Positions 10,641 through 21,602 of a DNA stretch of 64,000 bases are shown here, one piece after another. Positions within the stretch are counted from its first letter, which is position 1. Each line of letters begins with the position of its first letter. Below the pieces are notes generated by a model that was not told the origin of the DNA, did not search any database, and saw only the letters and a list, made by a program, of their open reading frames with translations. The stretch covers positions 1,059,001 through 1,123,000 of the forward strand of contig JAJGOT010000217.1 of NCBI GenBank assembly GCA_022457155.1, in the 5' to 3' direction. The translations under genes were made by a program, and so were the position numbers. This DNA is from Cladopsammia gracilis (lineage: Eukaryota; Cnidaria; Anthozoa; Scleractinia; Dendrophylliidae).

Positions 10641-11523
10641 TTCTCGTTATTTTATTTGTGAAGCTTTGCGCTTTTTTCACCCTCCAAAAACTGATGAATC
10701 TGTAAGATATTTTAATTTAGCTAATAGACTCTATAGAGTGAAATTTTTTTTCCAATGACAGTTCAGTTCGCTGTAACATATATGTGGAATTTTGTTCGAA
10801 TTCGCCTGATTTCCTCAAAGTCCTTTGACTCCTAGCTTTTATCAAGGAAATTCAACAATTTAAGCTTATAAAAAAAATGCAAATTCACCCTGCTGAATCA
10901 ACTAAGTTGAATCAACTAAGTTTAAGTTTGCATTATGTGGAATGCCAGTGATGTGTAATATGAAGTGACATAACATTTTTTCAAACTGCAAGATATCTGA
11001 GGGCTTTATAAGACTTATAAGACTTTAGTCGTTAATTAGCTAATTAACATGTACGTTGTACGTGTTACTTTACACCTACCGGTACATAGATTCAGGTAGC
11101 TATTAAATTACTATAAATGTTAAAATGCATATTTTAACAGTGTTCATGGCTATGACTTCATTTCAAAGGCGCCACAAGTCTCATATGATATGGTATAAGA
11201 AGTATAGTTTTAACAATATAATTACGAGCACTAAATACAAATTCTTTCACTTTCAAATAAATTATATCAGTCAAGTCTCAAATAATAAATACGAATCAAA
11301 CTTAACTGGGTACACTCTGCAAGAAACTTGACTGTCTTTAATTATCAATGCTTACATAAAATGTATCCTTATGTAATTAACTCAGTCATTCTGAACTCAA
11401 CTTGGCTAATCTGCTCATTATTTTAACCTAAAACATTTCTAGACAAATATGACAAGTTTCTTACAGGAGCTAGCTGATTCATGTTATTCACTGAGTTTCC
11501 ATATTAGGCTAAAAGTCTCTTTA
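10641..11523. other. Left arm, unassigned segment
   Basis: AT-rich, mirrored by 17370-17950 and 19290-19560. The 14-bp tandem TGAATCAACTAAGT at about 10895-10923 marks the place where the right arm carries a 1.3-kb extra segment. Confidence 0.45.
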
Positions 11524-11594
11524 ACAATTAGACCCGTAGCCCGAAAGGGCTACGGGTCAATAGCCCATGAGGCGAAGCCGAATGGGCTATTGAC

Positions 11595-11628
<34 letters not shown>

Positions 11629-11775
11629 TAGTATCACCCAACTAGTCGGACAGAAAAAGGCAATAATAAAAAAAAGCAATTGCAAGTTGAAGAAATATTT
11701 ATTTGGGAATAAAACGAAAAATAAAACCGGCGAATTTCGCTACTCGATGACTATTACTATTAGACCCCTAGTAGC

Positions 11776-11813
<38 letters not shown>

Positions 11814-11828
11814 GTTGGGTGATACTAA
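11524..11828. mobile_element. Composite MITE with multi-hairpin module, left-arm copy
   Basis: A 201-bp element with inverted ends (TTAGTATCACCCAACTAGT at 11628 and its complement ending at 11828) is joined to a 104-bp module of nested hairpins (11524-11627) built from CCCGTAGCCC/GGGCTACGGG and AATAGCCCAT/ATGGGCTATT. The right arm lacks it. Comparing the two arms shows a clean TTA target duplication (11521-11523 and 11829-11831). A second full copy of exactly the same length lies inverted at 45492-45796. Confidence 0.85.
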
Positions 11829-12440
11829 TTATCAATAGCCTGATCATCTAATTTCAGAAATCCAGTTTACCGTTTGTTATGTTCAAACAAAAACAGAAAA
11901 ATATAAGCTTGAGGACCTTTGAGCTAAAGGTCTTACAGTCAGCCATCTTGTATTCACCCTGATCCAGTGTTGCAATCGACTAATGTAATTCAATTTCACT
12001 ATAAAAATCCATTTAAACCAAAGCTTTACATGAATAATAATTCCTCAATTTACACTTAGACGTGTTAAAGCAATTCCTAGTTACTTTTCTTAACCAGATC
12101 TGAAGGAGACTGAAAGAGAACCTGGGAAGAGTGAGCTAGCGGTCAGCAGTTTTAGCCTAAGAGCAGGCACTTATAATAGCACTAAAAAAGTTTTGCGCAA
12201 ATTTGAATGTTGGAAGAAAAGTGATGACTAAAGAACCTAAATAACAAAAAAAGTATGGATTATCTTCTTTCTAAGTGAAAGAATGAATCAGCTTACACGA
12301 CACAAACCGGCTTTGGCTTATATAGCATTGACATGTAAGTCTTAGATCACTGTCTTGGCTGTTTGATATATTACACGAACATGCATGCATGTAGAAAATG
12401 TAAATGTTGTTTATAGTGGCGAGTACTTCAGTTAGCTATC
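11829..12440. other. Left arm, unassigned segment
   Basis: Mirrored by 16760-17370 with few differences. No coding evidence or repeat recognised. Confidence 0.4.
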
Positions 12441-13330
12441 CGTTTTTTCCAATTTTATATGAGCCAGTATGGCTTAAGTATTCCAAAAAATGGAGAAATT
12501 ACTTAATGAGCTCGAATAGTCCAACCAGTACAAATGAACTAATACAAATGATGGCATGGCTCAACCGGTCTGAATGTCCCAAAATGGCAACTCAGGTTAA
12601 AGTAATCCAAAGGGTCATGTGACCTAACTCAACCATTCAGAATGCCCAAAAGTGGTCAAAAGGCCAAATTTTGAATGTCCATATCTAATTCTGATTGATT
12701 TAAGATATTGACCTGAAGTGTTGGATTTTAAAATAAGACATCAGGATGCTTACTGAGACATTTTTTTGGGAGATATGTTCAGATAGGGCAAATATACCCC
12801 CCTGACACCTCGGGCAAATACCTGAACTACACTGTACCTTAAACTATCCATTACCAGCCAAAATGAACAAACTGACTGAAATGAGCCAACCTCCTAAAAA
12901 AGGCTCAACCAGTCTAAACCGGTTTAGGTATCCAATCAGGTCCAATGACTATTAACTGGCTATCACAGTCTAACTAGTTAGAATGAACAAACTGACTAAA
13001 ATGAGTGAACGTGCCAAAAGAGCTCAATTGATCTAAATGGCCTGCGCTAGAGTAATCCAATAGGGACAAATGACTTCATGAGCTCAAATAGTCCAACCTA
13101 TCCAAAAGAACAAACTAACACAATGATGGCAGGGCTCAAAAATCAACCGGTCTAAATGCCCTGTCCGTAAAAGTAATCCCAGTTGATAAAATTGCAAAAC
13201 TAGCTTTTATAGTCCAAACGAGCAAAATGGACAAACTGACTCAAATGAGCCAGTCTAAATGTCCCGACTGGTTAAGATAATCCAAACAAGTCAAATGAAA
13301 CTGGCTTTCATAGTCTATTTGAGTTAGTCC
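12440..13330. repeat. Diverged satellite of about 120-bp units, left arm
   Basis: AAATGAACAAACTGAC-like words recur at 12861, 12981, about 13104 and 13224, about 120 bp apart. CTCAACCGGTCTAAATG, GTAATCCAA and TAGTCCAACC recur in the same order between them. Mirrored at 15880-16760. The 72-codon frame (12404-12622) is part of a repeat unit and is not regarded as a gene. Confidence 0.7.
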
Positions 13331-13390
13331 CGGTTTTTCAATCATGTTCAATTTTGTGTTTTTGCAGAACCGGTTATGGGCTGAAAATGT

Positions 13391-13632
13391 AAGTTTAATA
13401 ACCGTAAAAGTACGTTAAATAACCGTAAAAGTACGCTTAATAACCGTAAAAGTACATTTAATAACCGTAAAAGTACGTTCAATAACCGCGAAAGTACGTT
13501 TAATAATCGAAAAAGTACGTTTAATAACCGTAAAAGTGCGTTTAATAACCGTAAAAGTGCGTTTAATAACCGTAAAATTACGTTTAATAACCGTAAAAGT
13601 GCGTTTAATAACCGTAATATAAAAGTACATTT
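13391..13632 (+). repeat. 21-bp minisatellite block 1
   Basis: About eleven copies of TTTAATAACCGTAAAAGTACG with small variants. Because 21 is a multiple of three, the block stays open in several frames and gives fake heptapeptide-repeat ORFs. Confidence 0.9.
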
Positions 13633-14629
13633 AACCCTTTAAGCCCCAAGGGTTTTTGTGTTTTTGAGCGATTTCCTAATACACGCACACGCACCATAGG
13701 CTTTCGTGACTCCATATGTGAAGTTGCCTTTGAAAGTGCTGATGTTCTAAAACACTGAAGGCTCGAGTTTACTGGAAACGTCATTGTGACGTTGTGATTT
13801 TACTTCGTGGAATTGCAATAAAGTCTTAAATGTGGTTTATCTGCGATTTTTGGTAAGTTCACAGCCATTTTTCATCTTTAGTAGCTGCCTGATGGGCATC
13901 ATTAAGCTTGAAGGTAGTTTAGAAGTTAGGTGTTGTACTTCGTTTACGAATTTGGCTCGTTGCTCGTTGAACTGGAAAAATGGCCGCCAAAAACCGAAGT
14001 TGCCTTGGGACTCGACTCTGGATGAATTTCTCGACCTACCACGGCATCTTTTGGAAGTTGCGACCACTGAAGAACACAACAAGCGCGAAATTTCGGTGGT
14101 AGGTCGGTGTGGCTGTGGACTTAGTATAAATATGAAATGTGTGGGGGAAGGAATGAACCCTGTCAAAAATTCTCGCTATTTCCCAGCATGCAGTGCGGTG
14201 GTGATGTTGAAAATCGAGGCAAGGCAAGGATGCACTAGAACGAGAGGCTGTAGCTCGGCCCGGGCAACGAATAAGAGCAAACAAAATCACTTCTAAGGTA
14301 GGACTAGGACTGAATTTTGCTGCGAATGTTGACTTTTGGGTTTGCAAAGATGATTTTAATAAAAAAAACTGAAGGCAAAAACATAATTTTTGTTGCTTTT
14401 CTATTACGTTAAAAACGGTCATTTTTGTTCTTGTCGAAATTCAAACGCTAATATTTTGCAAAAATCGCTGACTTTTTTGTGTTTATTGGGTATCTCAATT
14501 GCAAGAACTTTCTAGTCAATAATCACAACTGATAGTTAAGGCAATGTTCGCACGATTGAAGAAAATTGCAATTTTTTTAAAAGCAGTGGATGTAGGGCCA
14601 TTTGGCACTCTTGGGGCTTAAAGGGTTAA
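13631..14629. mobile_element. piggyBac-like non-autonomous element in palindrome centre
   Basis: The ends are a perfect 20-bp inverted repeat: TTAACCCTTTAAGCCCCAAG at 13631 and its complement at 14610-14629. The outermost TTAA on each side fits the TTAA target duplication of piggyBac-type elements, and the host site is a TTTAA in the 21-bp minisatellite. Both strands hold overlapping open frames of 109-154 codons (13832-14422) with no recognised domain. It is about 1 kb, far shorter than an autonomous piggyBac element. Confidence 0.85.
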
Positions 14630-14735
14630 TAACCGTAAAAGTACGTTTATCAACCGTAAAAGTACGTTTATCAACCGTAAAAGTACGTTTATAACCGTAA
14701 ACGTACGTTTAATAACCGTGAAAGTGTGTTTATTA
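14630..14735 (+). repeat. 21-bp minisatellite block 2
   Basis: Continuation of the same 21-bp unit after the piggyBac-like insertion, with TTTATCAACCG variants. Confidence 0.85.
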
Positions 14736-14757
14736 ACTAAATACTAGCAGTAATCGG

Positions 14758-14938
14758 AGATTATTGAGACGCGTTCGAAGGAACTTCCGGCGGGAATGAG
14801 CCCCTGAAAAAAAAAAAAAACAATAGGGGCGGCAATTTGGAAGACCGGCTACCAAAAAATCTAAAATTTCACTGCACATAAACCACAGGACAACCAACAC
14901 GAAATTAGGATTGGGTTCTTCGAACGCGATTATCAACT
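14758..14938. mobile_element. Short element with imperfect inverted ends inside the minisatellite
   Basis: A non-minisatellite block interrupts the array. TTGAGACGCGTTCGAAGGAAC near 14764 (core GCGTTCGAAG) is roughly mirrored by GTTCTTCGAACGC near 14910. An A-run sits in the middle. Probably a small MITE; ends are not exact. Confidence 0.45.
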
Positions 14939-14956
14939 AATTATTATTTATTAAAT

Positions 14957-15820
14957 TAATAACCATGAAAGTACGTTTAATAACCGTAAAAGTGCGTCTA
15001 TTAATCGTAATAGTACGTTTAATAACCGTAAAAGTACGTTTAATAATCGTAAAAGTACGTTTAATAACCGTAAAAATGCGTTTAATAACCGTAAAAGTAC
15101 GTTTAATAACCGAGTACCTTTATCAACCGTAAAAGTACGTTTATCAACCGTAAAAGGACGTTTATTAACCGTAAAAGTGCGTTTAATAACCGTAAAAGTG
15201 CTTTTTAATAACTGTAAAAGTGCGTTTAATAACCGTAAAAGTGCGTTTAATAACCGTAAAAGTGCGTTTAATAACCGTGATAGTACGTTTAATAACCGTA
15301 AAAGTGCGTTTAATAACCGTAAAAGTGCGTTTAATAACCGTAATAGTACGTTTAATAACCGTAAAAGTGCGTTTAATAACCGTAAAAGTGCGTTTAATAA
15401 CCGTAAAAGTACATTTAATGTACTTTTACGGTTATTAAACGTACTATTACGGTTATTAAACGCACTTTCACGGTTATTAAACGTACTTTTACGGTTATTA
15501 AACGTACTATTACGGTTATTAAACACACTTTTACTCTTATTAAACGCATCTTTACGGTTAATAAACGTACTTTGACGGTTGATAAACGTACTTTTACGGT
15601 TGAGAAACGTACTCGGTTATTAAACGCACTTTTACGGTTATTAAACGCAATTTTACGGTTATGAAACGCACTTTTACTGTTATTAAACTTACATTTTCAG
15701 CCCATAACCGGTTCTGCAAAAAGTACTTTTACGGTAATTAAATGTACTTTTTGCGGTTATTAAGCGTACTTTTACGGTTATTTAACGTACTTTTACGGTT
15801 ATTAAACTTACATTTTCAGC
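14957..15820. repeat. 21-bp minisatellite with head-to-head orientation switch at 15416
   Basis: Units read on the plus strand up to 15415 and on the minus strand from 15417. The turn is a perfect 24-bp inverted pair around a single T at 15416 (inner part GTAAAAGTACATT-T-AATGTACTTTTAC reduced to GTACATT/AATGTAC). This is the structural apex of the giant palindrome. Variant units with CGAAAA, ATAGTACG or AGTGCG are scattered on both sides. Overlapping open frames of up to 191 codons are artefacts of the 21-bp period. Confidence 0.9.
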
Positions 15821-15879
15821 CCATAACCGGTTCTGCAAAAACACAAAATTGAACATGATTGAAAAACCGGGACTAGCTC

Positions 15880-16760
15880 AAATAGACTATGAAAGCCAGT
15901 TTCATTTGACTTGTTTGGATTATCTTAACCAGTCGGGACATTTAGACTGGCTCATTTGAGTCAGTTTGTCCATTTTGCTCGTTTGGACTATAAAAGCTAG
16001 TTTTGCAATTTTATCAACTGGGATTACTTTTACGGACAGGGCATTTAGACCGGTTGATTTTTGAGCCCTGCCATCATTGTGTTAGTTTGTTCTTTTGGAT
16101 AGGTTGGACTATTTGAGCTCATGAAGTCATTTGTCCCTATTGGATTACTCTAGCGCAGGCCATTTAGATCAATTGAGCTCTTTTGGCACGTTCACTCATT
16201 TTAGTCAGTTTGTTCATTCTAACTAGTTAGACTGTGATAGCCAGTTAATAGTCATTGGACCTGATTGGATACCTAAACCGGTTTAGACTGGTTGAGCCTT
16301 TTTTAGGAGGTTGGCTCATTTCAGTCAGTTTGTTCATTTTGGCTGGTAATGGATAGTTTAAGGTACAGTGTAGTTCAGGTATTTGCCCGAGGTGTCAGGG
16401 GGGTATATTTGCCCTATCTGAACATATCTCCCAAAAAAATGTCTCAGTAAGCATCCTGATGTCTTATTTTAAAATCCAACACTTCAGGTCAATATCTTAA
16501 ATCAATCAGAATTAGATATGGACATTCAAAATTTGGCCTTTTGACCACTTTTGGGCATTCTGAATGGTTGAGTTAGGTCACATGACCCTTTGGATTACTT
16601 TAACCTGAGTTGCCATTTTGGGACATTCAGACCGGTTGAGCCATGCCATCATTTGTATTAGTTCATTTGTACTGGTTGGACTATTCGAGCTCATTAAGTA
16701 ATTTCTCCATTTTTTGGAATACTTAAGCCATTCTGGCTCATATAAAATTGGAAAAAACGG
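15880..16760. repeat. Diverged satellite of about 120-bp units, right arm
   Basis: Reverse complement of the left-arm satellite at 12440-13330, collinear and nearly identical. Confidence 0.7.
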
Positions 16761-17950
16761 ATAGCTAACTGAAGTACTCGCCACTATAAACAACATTTAC
16801 ATTTTCTACATGCATGCATGTTCGTGTAATATATCAAACAGCCAAGACAGTGATCTAAGACTTACATGTCAATGCTATATAAGCCAAAGCCGGTTTGTGT
16901 CGTGTAAGCTGATTCATTCTTTCACTTAGAAAGAAGATAATCCATACTTTTTTTGTTATTTAGGTTCTTTAGTCATCACTTTTCTTCCAACATTCAAATT
17001 TGCGCAAAACTTTTTTAGTGCTATTATAAGTGCCTGCTCTTAGGCTAAAACTGCTGACCGCTAGCTCACTCTTCCCAGGTTCTCTTTCAGTCTCCTTCAG
17101 ATCTGGTTAAGAAAAGTAACTAGGAATTGCTTTAACACGTCTAAGTGTAAATTGAGGAATTATTATTCATGTAAAGCTTTGGTTTAAATGGATTTTTATC
17201 GTGAAATTGAATTACATTAGTCGATTGCAACACTGGATCAGGATGAATACAAGATGGCTGACTGTAAGACCTTTAGCTCAAAGGTCCTCAAACTTATATT
17301 CTTCTGTTTTTGTTTGAACATAACAAACGGTAAACTGGATTTCTGAAATTAGATGATCAGGCTATTGATAAAGAGACTTTAAGCCTAATATGGAAACTCA
17401 GTGAATAACATGAATCAGCTAGCTCCAGTAAGAAACTTGTCATATTTGTCTAGAAATGTTTTAGGTTAAAATAATGAGCAGATTAGCCAAGTTGAGTTCA
17501 GAATGACAGAGTTAATTACATAAGGATACATTTTATGTAAGCATTGATAATTAAAGACAGTCATGTTTCTTGCAGAGTGTACCCAGTTGAGTTTGATTCG
17601 TATTTATTATTTGAGACTTTACTGATATAATTTATTTGAAAGTAAAATAATTTGTATTTAGTGCTCGTAATTATATTGTTAAAACTATACTTCTTATACC
17701 ATATCATATGAGACTTGTGGTGCCTTTGAAATGAAGTCATAGCCAAGAACACTGTTAAAATATGCATTTTAACATTTATAGTAATTTAATGGCTACCTGA
17801 ATAAAGTAACACGTACAACGTACATGTTAATTAGCTAATTAACGACTAAAGTCTTATAAGTCTTATAAAGCCCTCAGATATCTTGCAGTTTGAAAAAATG
17901 TTATGTCACTTCATATTACACATCACTGGCATTCCACATAATGCAAACTT

Positions 17951-19290
17951 AAAAATTCACATATTTTTTCACATGGCAATACAATTTCACCTGTAACTAT
18001 TGAAACTCAAATTAGATTTTGCAATGAGTTTCACATTTCTTTCACATAGCGTTAATTTTACACATTCATTTCACACCATTTTTCAAAGGATCAAAAATTT
18101 CACACATTTTTTTGATGTGGTCCACCCCAGTAGTGTGCTGATCAAGACTACATTAACTGATTACTGGCATAAACTGGTTCTAACAATTGAGCTTGTGAAT
18201 TGAGTCTTTTAAGGATTATTGAAGACGATTCAAAAGAAAGCTAACTGCATGAGCAGTACTATAAAACTAGTACCTTCCTGTGGTGTTTATTATTCTGTGC
18301 GATGTAGTTGTAACTTTTGTGTCATTGGATGAAATCCTAAACTTGGCAAAAGTGTGACCATTCAAATGATAGCTTAAAAATTGAGCTGCACTTTTCTGAG
18401 GTGCTGATCAGAAGCTACGGAGCAGTGTTATGCAATGGTCTTAAGTATTTGGGAATAGTTATTCTGATTGACAAAAACTAAACATGGATAAATTAAGCTA
18501 TTATTTGTTCACTGATGCTATTAAAAGCTTACAATCACTACAGCAATATTGTTTGGGCTAACAAACTACCTTTCAAAGTATCTATGATTGTACTTTTTCA
18601 GAAAAGAATTATAGCTAAAATTGGATATAGGGAAGGGGCGGCTTTTAAATTTTAAAGAAATGAAGTTTCTTAAGTGGAACAGATAAATAAATTGGAAATT
18701 TCAATTTAAATGTTTAAGTATTTTTCTGGACAGATACCACATAAATTAAAACAACTGTTCAAATCAATTCACATGTTAAATAGTTACCAGTTACAGAACA
18801 CGTCATAGACATAATTGATATATTCCCCATAAATCTTTCAGGTTAGGGCAGTACTCCCTATCATTTCAGGGTCCAAAAATGTGGAACAGCATTGACAAAA
18901 AGACAAAAAAAAAAAGTCAAGTTAATTTTCTCTTTCAAAAAATGTATCATTTAGGCAAAAACTTCTATCAAAGCAGGGCAGTGACAAAAGTGGAAAATGA
19001 TTCCCCAATAATCAATTTTATTTAACTTTTTATTGCTTCTAAAATAAAGATAGAACATTCCAGTGGTAGTTTTTTTTATTATGTGAGATAGTTGTAACTT
19101 TTGAGGCATTGGATGAAATCCGAACTTAGGCTAAAATGTGAGCACTTTTATGAGGTGCTGATCAGTTCTTATGCTATATAAGATGGTTTTAAATCTTTGA
19201 AGTGTGGATGAAATGGTCGCTTTTAAATTTAAACAGAAGCTACGGAGAGGCATTTTGTTATGGTGTCTTGAACTTTTCAGTTTATAGTTG
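17951..19290 (+). mobile_element. Right-arm-only segment with decayed LINE fragment
   Basis: This 1.3-kb segment has no partner in the left arm. Translated on the plus strand, about 18535-18650 resembles the end of a non-LTR reverse transcriptase (SNIVWANKLPF, then LFQKRIIAKIGYREG). About 18840-19020 resembles the usual C-terminal WNSID...FLFQKMY stretch. Frames are broken. A repeat with TTGTAACTTTTG and GTGCTGATCAG words flanks it as direct copies at about 18280-18450 and 19060-19275. The start may include another repeat rich in TTTCACA. Confidence 0.55.
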
Positions 19291-20088
19291 ATTTAGCAGG
19301 GTGGAATTTGCAATTTTTTATAAATTGTTGAATTTCCTTGATAAAAGCTAGGAGTCAAAGGACTTTGAGGAAATCAGGCGAATTCGAACAAAATTCCACA
19401 TATATGTTATAGCGAACTGAACTGTCATTGGAAAAAAATTCACTCTATAGAGTCTATTAGCTAAATTAAAATATCTTACAGATTTATCAGTTTTTGGAGG
19501 GTGAAAAAAGCGCAAAGCTTCACAAATAAAATAACGAGAAACACATGCAAGATGCGATTCAACTGACGATTATTAACCGTATTTTTCCATCAGACCTGTC
19601 ATGCGAATGCACAGAACTGAACGTGATCAAAATAACGGAAAAATGCGTTATACGGTTATTAACCGTACCATGCATCACACCTATTCTACGAATGAACAGA
19701 ACTCAAAGTGAACAAAATTAAACGGCACGCGCGTAAAACGATTATTAAGCGTACCTTTCATCCGGACCTGTTGTACGAATACGAATGTGATCAAACGTAC
19801 CTTGCCTTTAAAATCTCCAACTAATTTGCAAATAATTTAAATGCTAAACACAAAAAAGAAATAATTTGTCATGAATTGTTGTGTATGCTTTACCCTTCCT
19901 CTGGAAAAGACCATGCGAAAATGCCGCGAACGACTGCATAGTAGTTGTTTTATACAATACAAATTTATCGAATCGACGATCTCGTATTTCATAATTAAAC
20001 TGAGTTCCACTGAAGGATTAAGGTGTGTACTTTCAACTGAATGTTATATTAAAATGTGCCTACAAATTCTAAGATAACATAAAGCTTA

Positions 20089-20281
20089 TCAATAAGTCTG
20101 ATTTTCACAGTGGAATTGAAAACTATCGCTTTGTTTTTTAGGAGAACTACGCCGATTCCTTTTACGCTGTCGTGTTTTGTTTTGGAGAGCAAAATTTCTG
20201 TAGTTGCAGCAGATACAGTTTAAATTCTGATTATGTCCAAGCACTGGGATGGTCAGCAAGCAGACAATGAAAATTTGCATG
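20089..20281 (-). CDS. Small ORF with signal-peptide-like start, right arm
   Basis: Mirror copy of the 63-codon frame at 9907-10098 and identical to it in amino acids. Same hydrophobic start, CICC cluster and basic middle. No family recognised; coding status uncertain. Confidence 0.25.
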
Positions 20282-21519
20282 AAACGATCCAACAATTTGT
20301 CAGGTTATAAAAAACAATGATCTTTGTTTTCATTTATCACTGAAAATGTGAAAAAGTACGGGCATCACAGTAGGCTTCAAAGTAAGTACATAAAGTCGAA
20401 AAGAGATTTAGAAGCTGCGTTTCTGTAACTAACCTTTATTCCAATTGAAAAAATGCTGACAAGAAGGCAATCTTTGAATCCAAAACAAAGTTTGTAGGCT
20501 TCTAAAGTTTCCTCGCATATTCACTTTTGCGGCGGCAGATTCCGGACACAATTTTTTGGATTTCCCCTTCAAAGTACTTTTGGATCATTGAATACATTTC
20601 TTCTTTCAGCTGATAAATTTCAGCTGGTGAATTTCAAAGCGCTAAAACTTTTCGTCGCTTTCATTGAACCTGTGAGTGTTTTCTCACTTCTCTGTGGCAG
20701 CGAGTCAAGTTCATTCAAGTTCAGCCGCTTTGATTGGTTTTCCGTGTCATCCGATGCAAATGTAAGGAGAATACGCATCTTGATCGACACAAAATTACAA
20801 CAATGTGCTCTCTTTAACATGCAGTCGTTTTCTTTAGTTATTTCGTAAACACAATAGACCACATTTCTATGTGTTTACCGGCGTTATAAACTCACGCGGG
20901 ATGTTGGGAGAACACGAGAAAAGGAAGGCCGGTGATTTACAAGCTTTCCAAGCGAGTCAAGTTCAGCCACTTTGATTGGTTTTCCCGCAGCATTCGATGA
21001 ATGTATTAATGGGGTGAGGAGAATAAGCATCTTGATCGGCCAAAAATTATAACAAAGCGCTCTCTTCAACAGACGTTTTCCATAGTTATTTCATAAAAAG
21101 CAATAGACCACATTGTTCTATGAGTTCAATGACGTTATAAACCCAGGCGGGATGAAAAAGCACGGCTCCTGATTTACAAGCTTTTCGAATGTTCTCCCAA
21201 GCGGTTTTTAATAGCACCGGTAAACGCATAGAAAATGCGGCCTATTGCTTAATACAGTTTCCAGTGTTTGAAACGATAAATTATTGATAAAAAAACTTGG
21301 CTGCATTTCGGTCGAATGTATAAAAAACGTAACTGTGATATCTTGCCTCGCCGCAGCTCAGCAACTGTGTTTTTAGCCTATTTAAACAAAATAAAAATAA
21401 AACTGAAGAAGAAATTGGCTTAAATTACGCGACTTTTAGCCACAAGCGGTTCGAAAAAAAAAGAAGAAGAAAAGAAAGAAAGAAAAAAAAAATAAGGGAA
21501 AAGAAAACTAAATATCGCG

Positions 21520-21602
21520 TCAGCTGGATTCGAACTCGCGATCTCTATCAAGTGCCGGTTTAGTAGCCGAGCACACTACCACTGTACCACTGGTCGGCAC
21601 AC
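21520..21602 (-). repeat. tRNA-like SINE head in right arm
   Basis: Mirror of the left-arm SINE at 8585. Its box B reads GAGTTCGAATCC, closer to the polymerase III consensus than the left-arm copy. A purine-rich strand (AAAGAAAGAAAG) at 21455-21500 is the mirrored tail. Confidence 0.55.

Noticed and set aside
13832..14422. Overlapping ORFs of 109-154 codons on both strands inside the central piggyBac-like element
   Set aside because: Both strands are open, no domain is recognisable and the element is too short for a transposase.
13415..15575. Open frames of 71-191 codons with heptad-like repeats (VIKRTFT, NNRKSAF, LLNALLR)
   Set aside because: They come from a 21-bp minisatellite whose period is a multiple of three, so several frames stay open on both strands.
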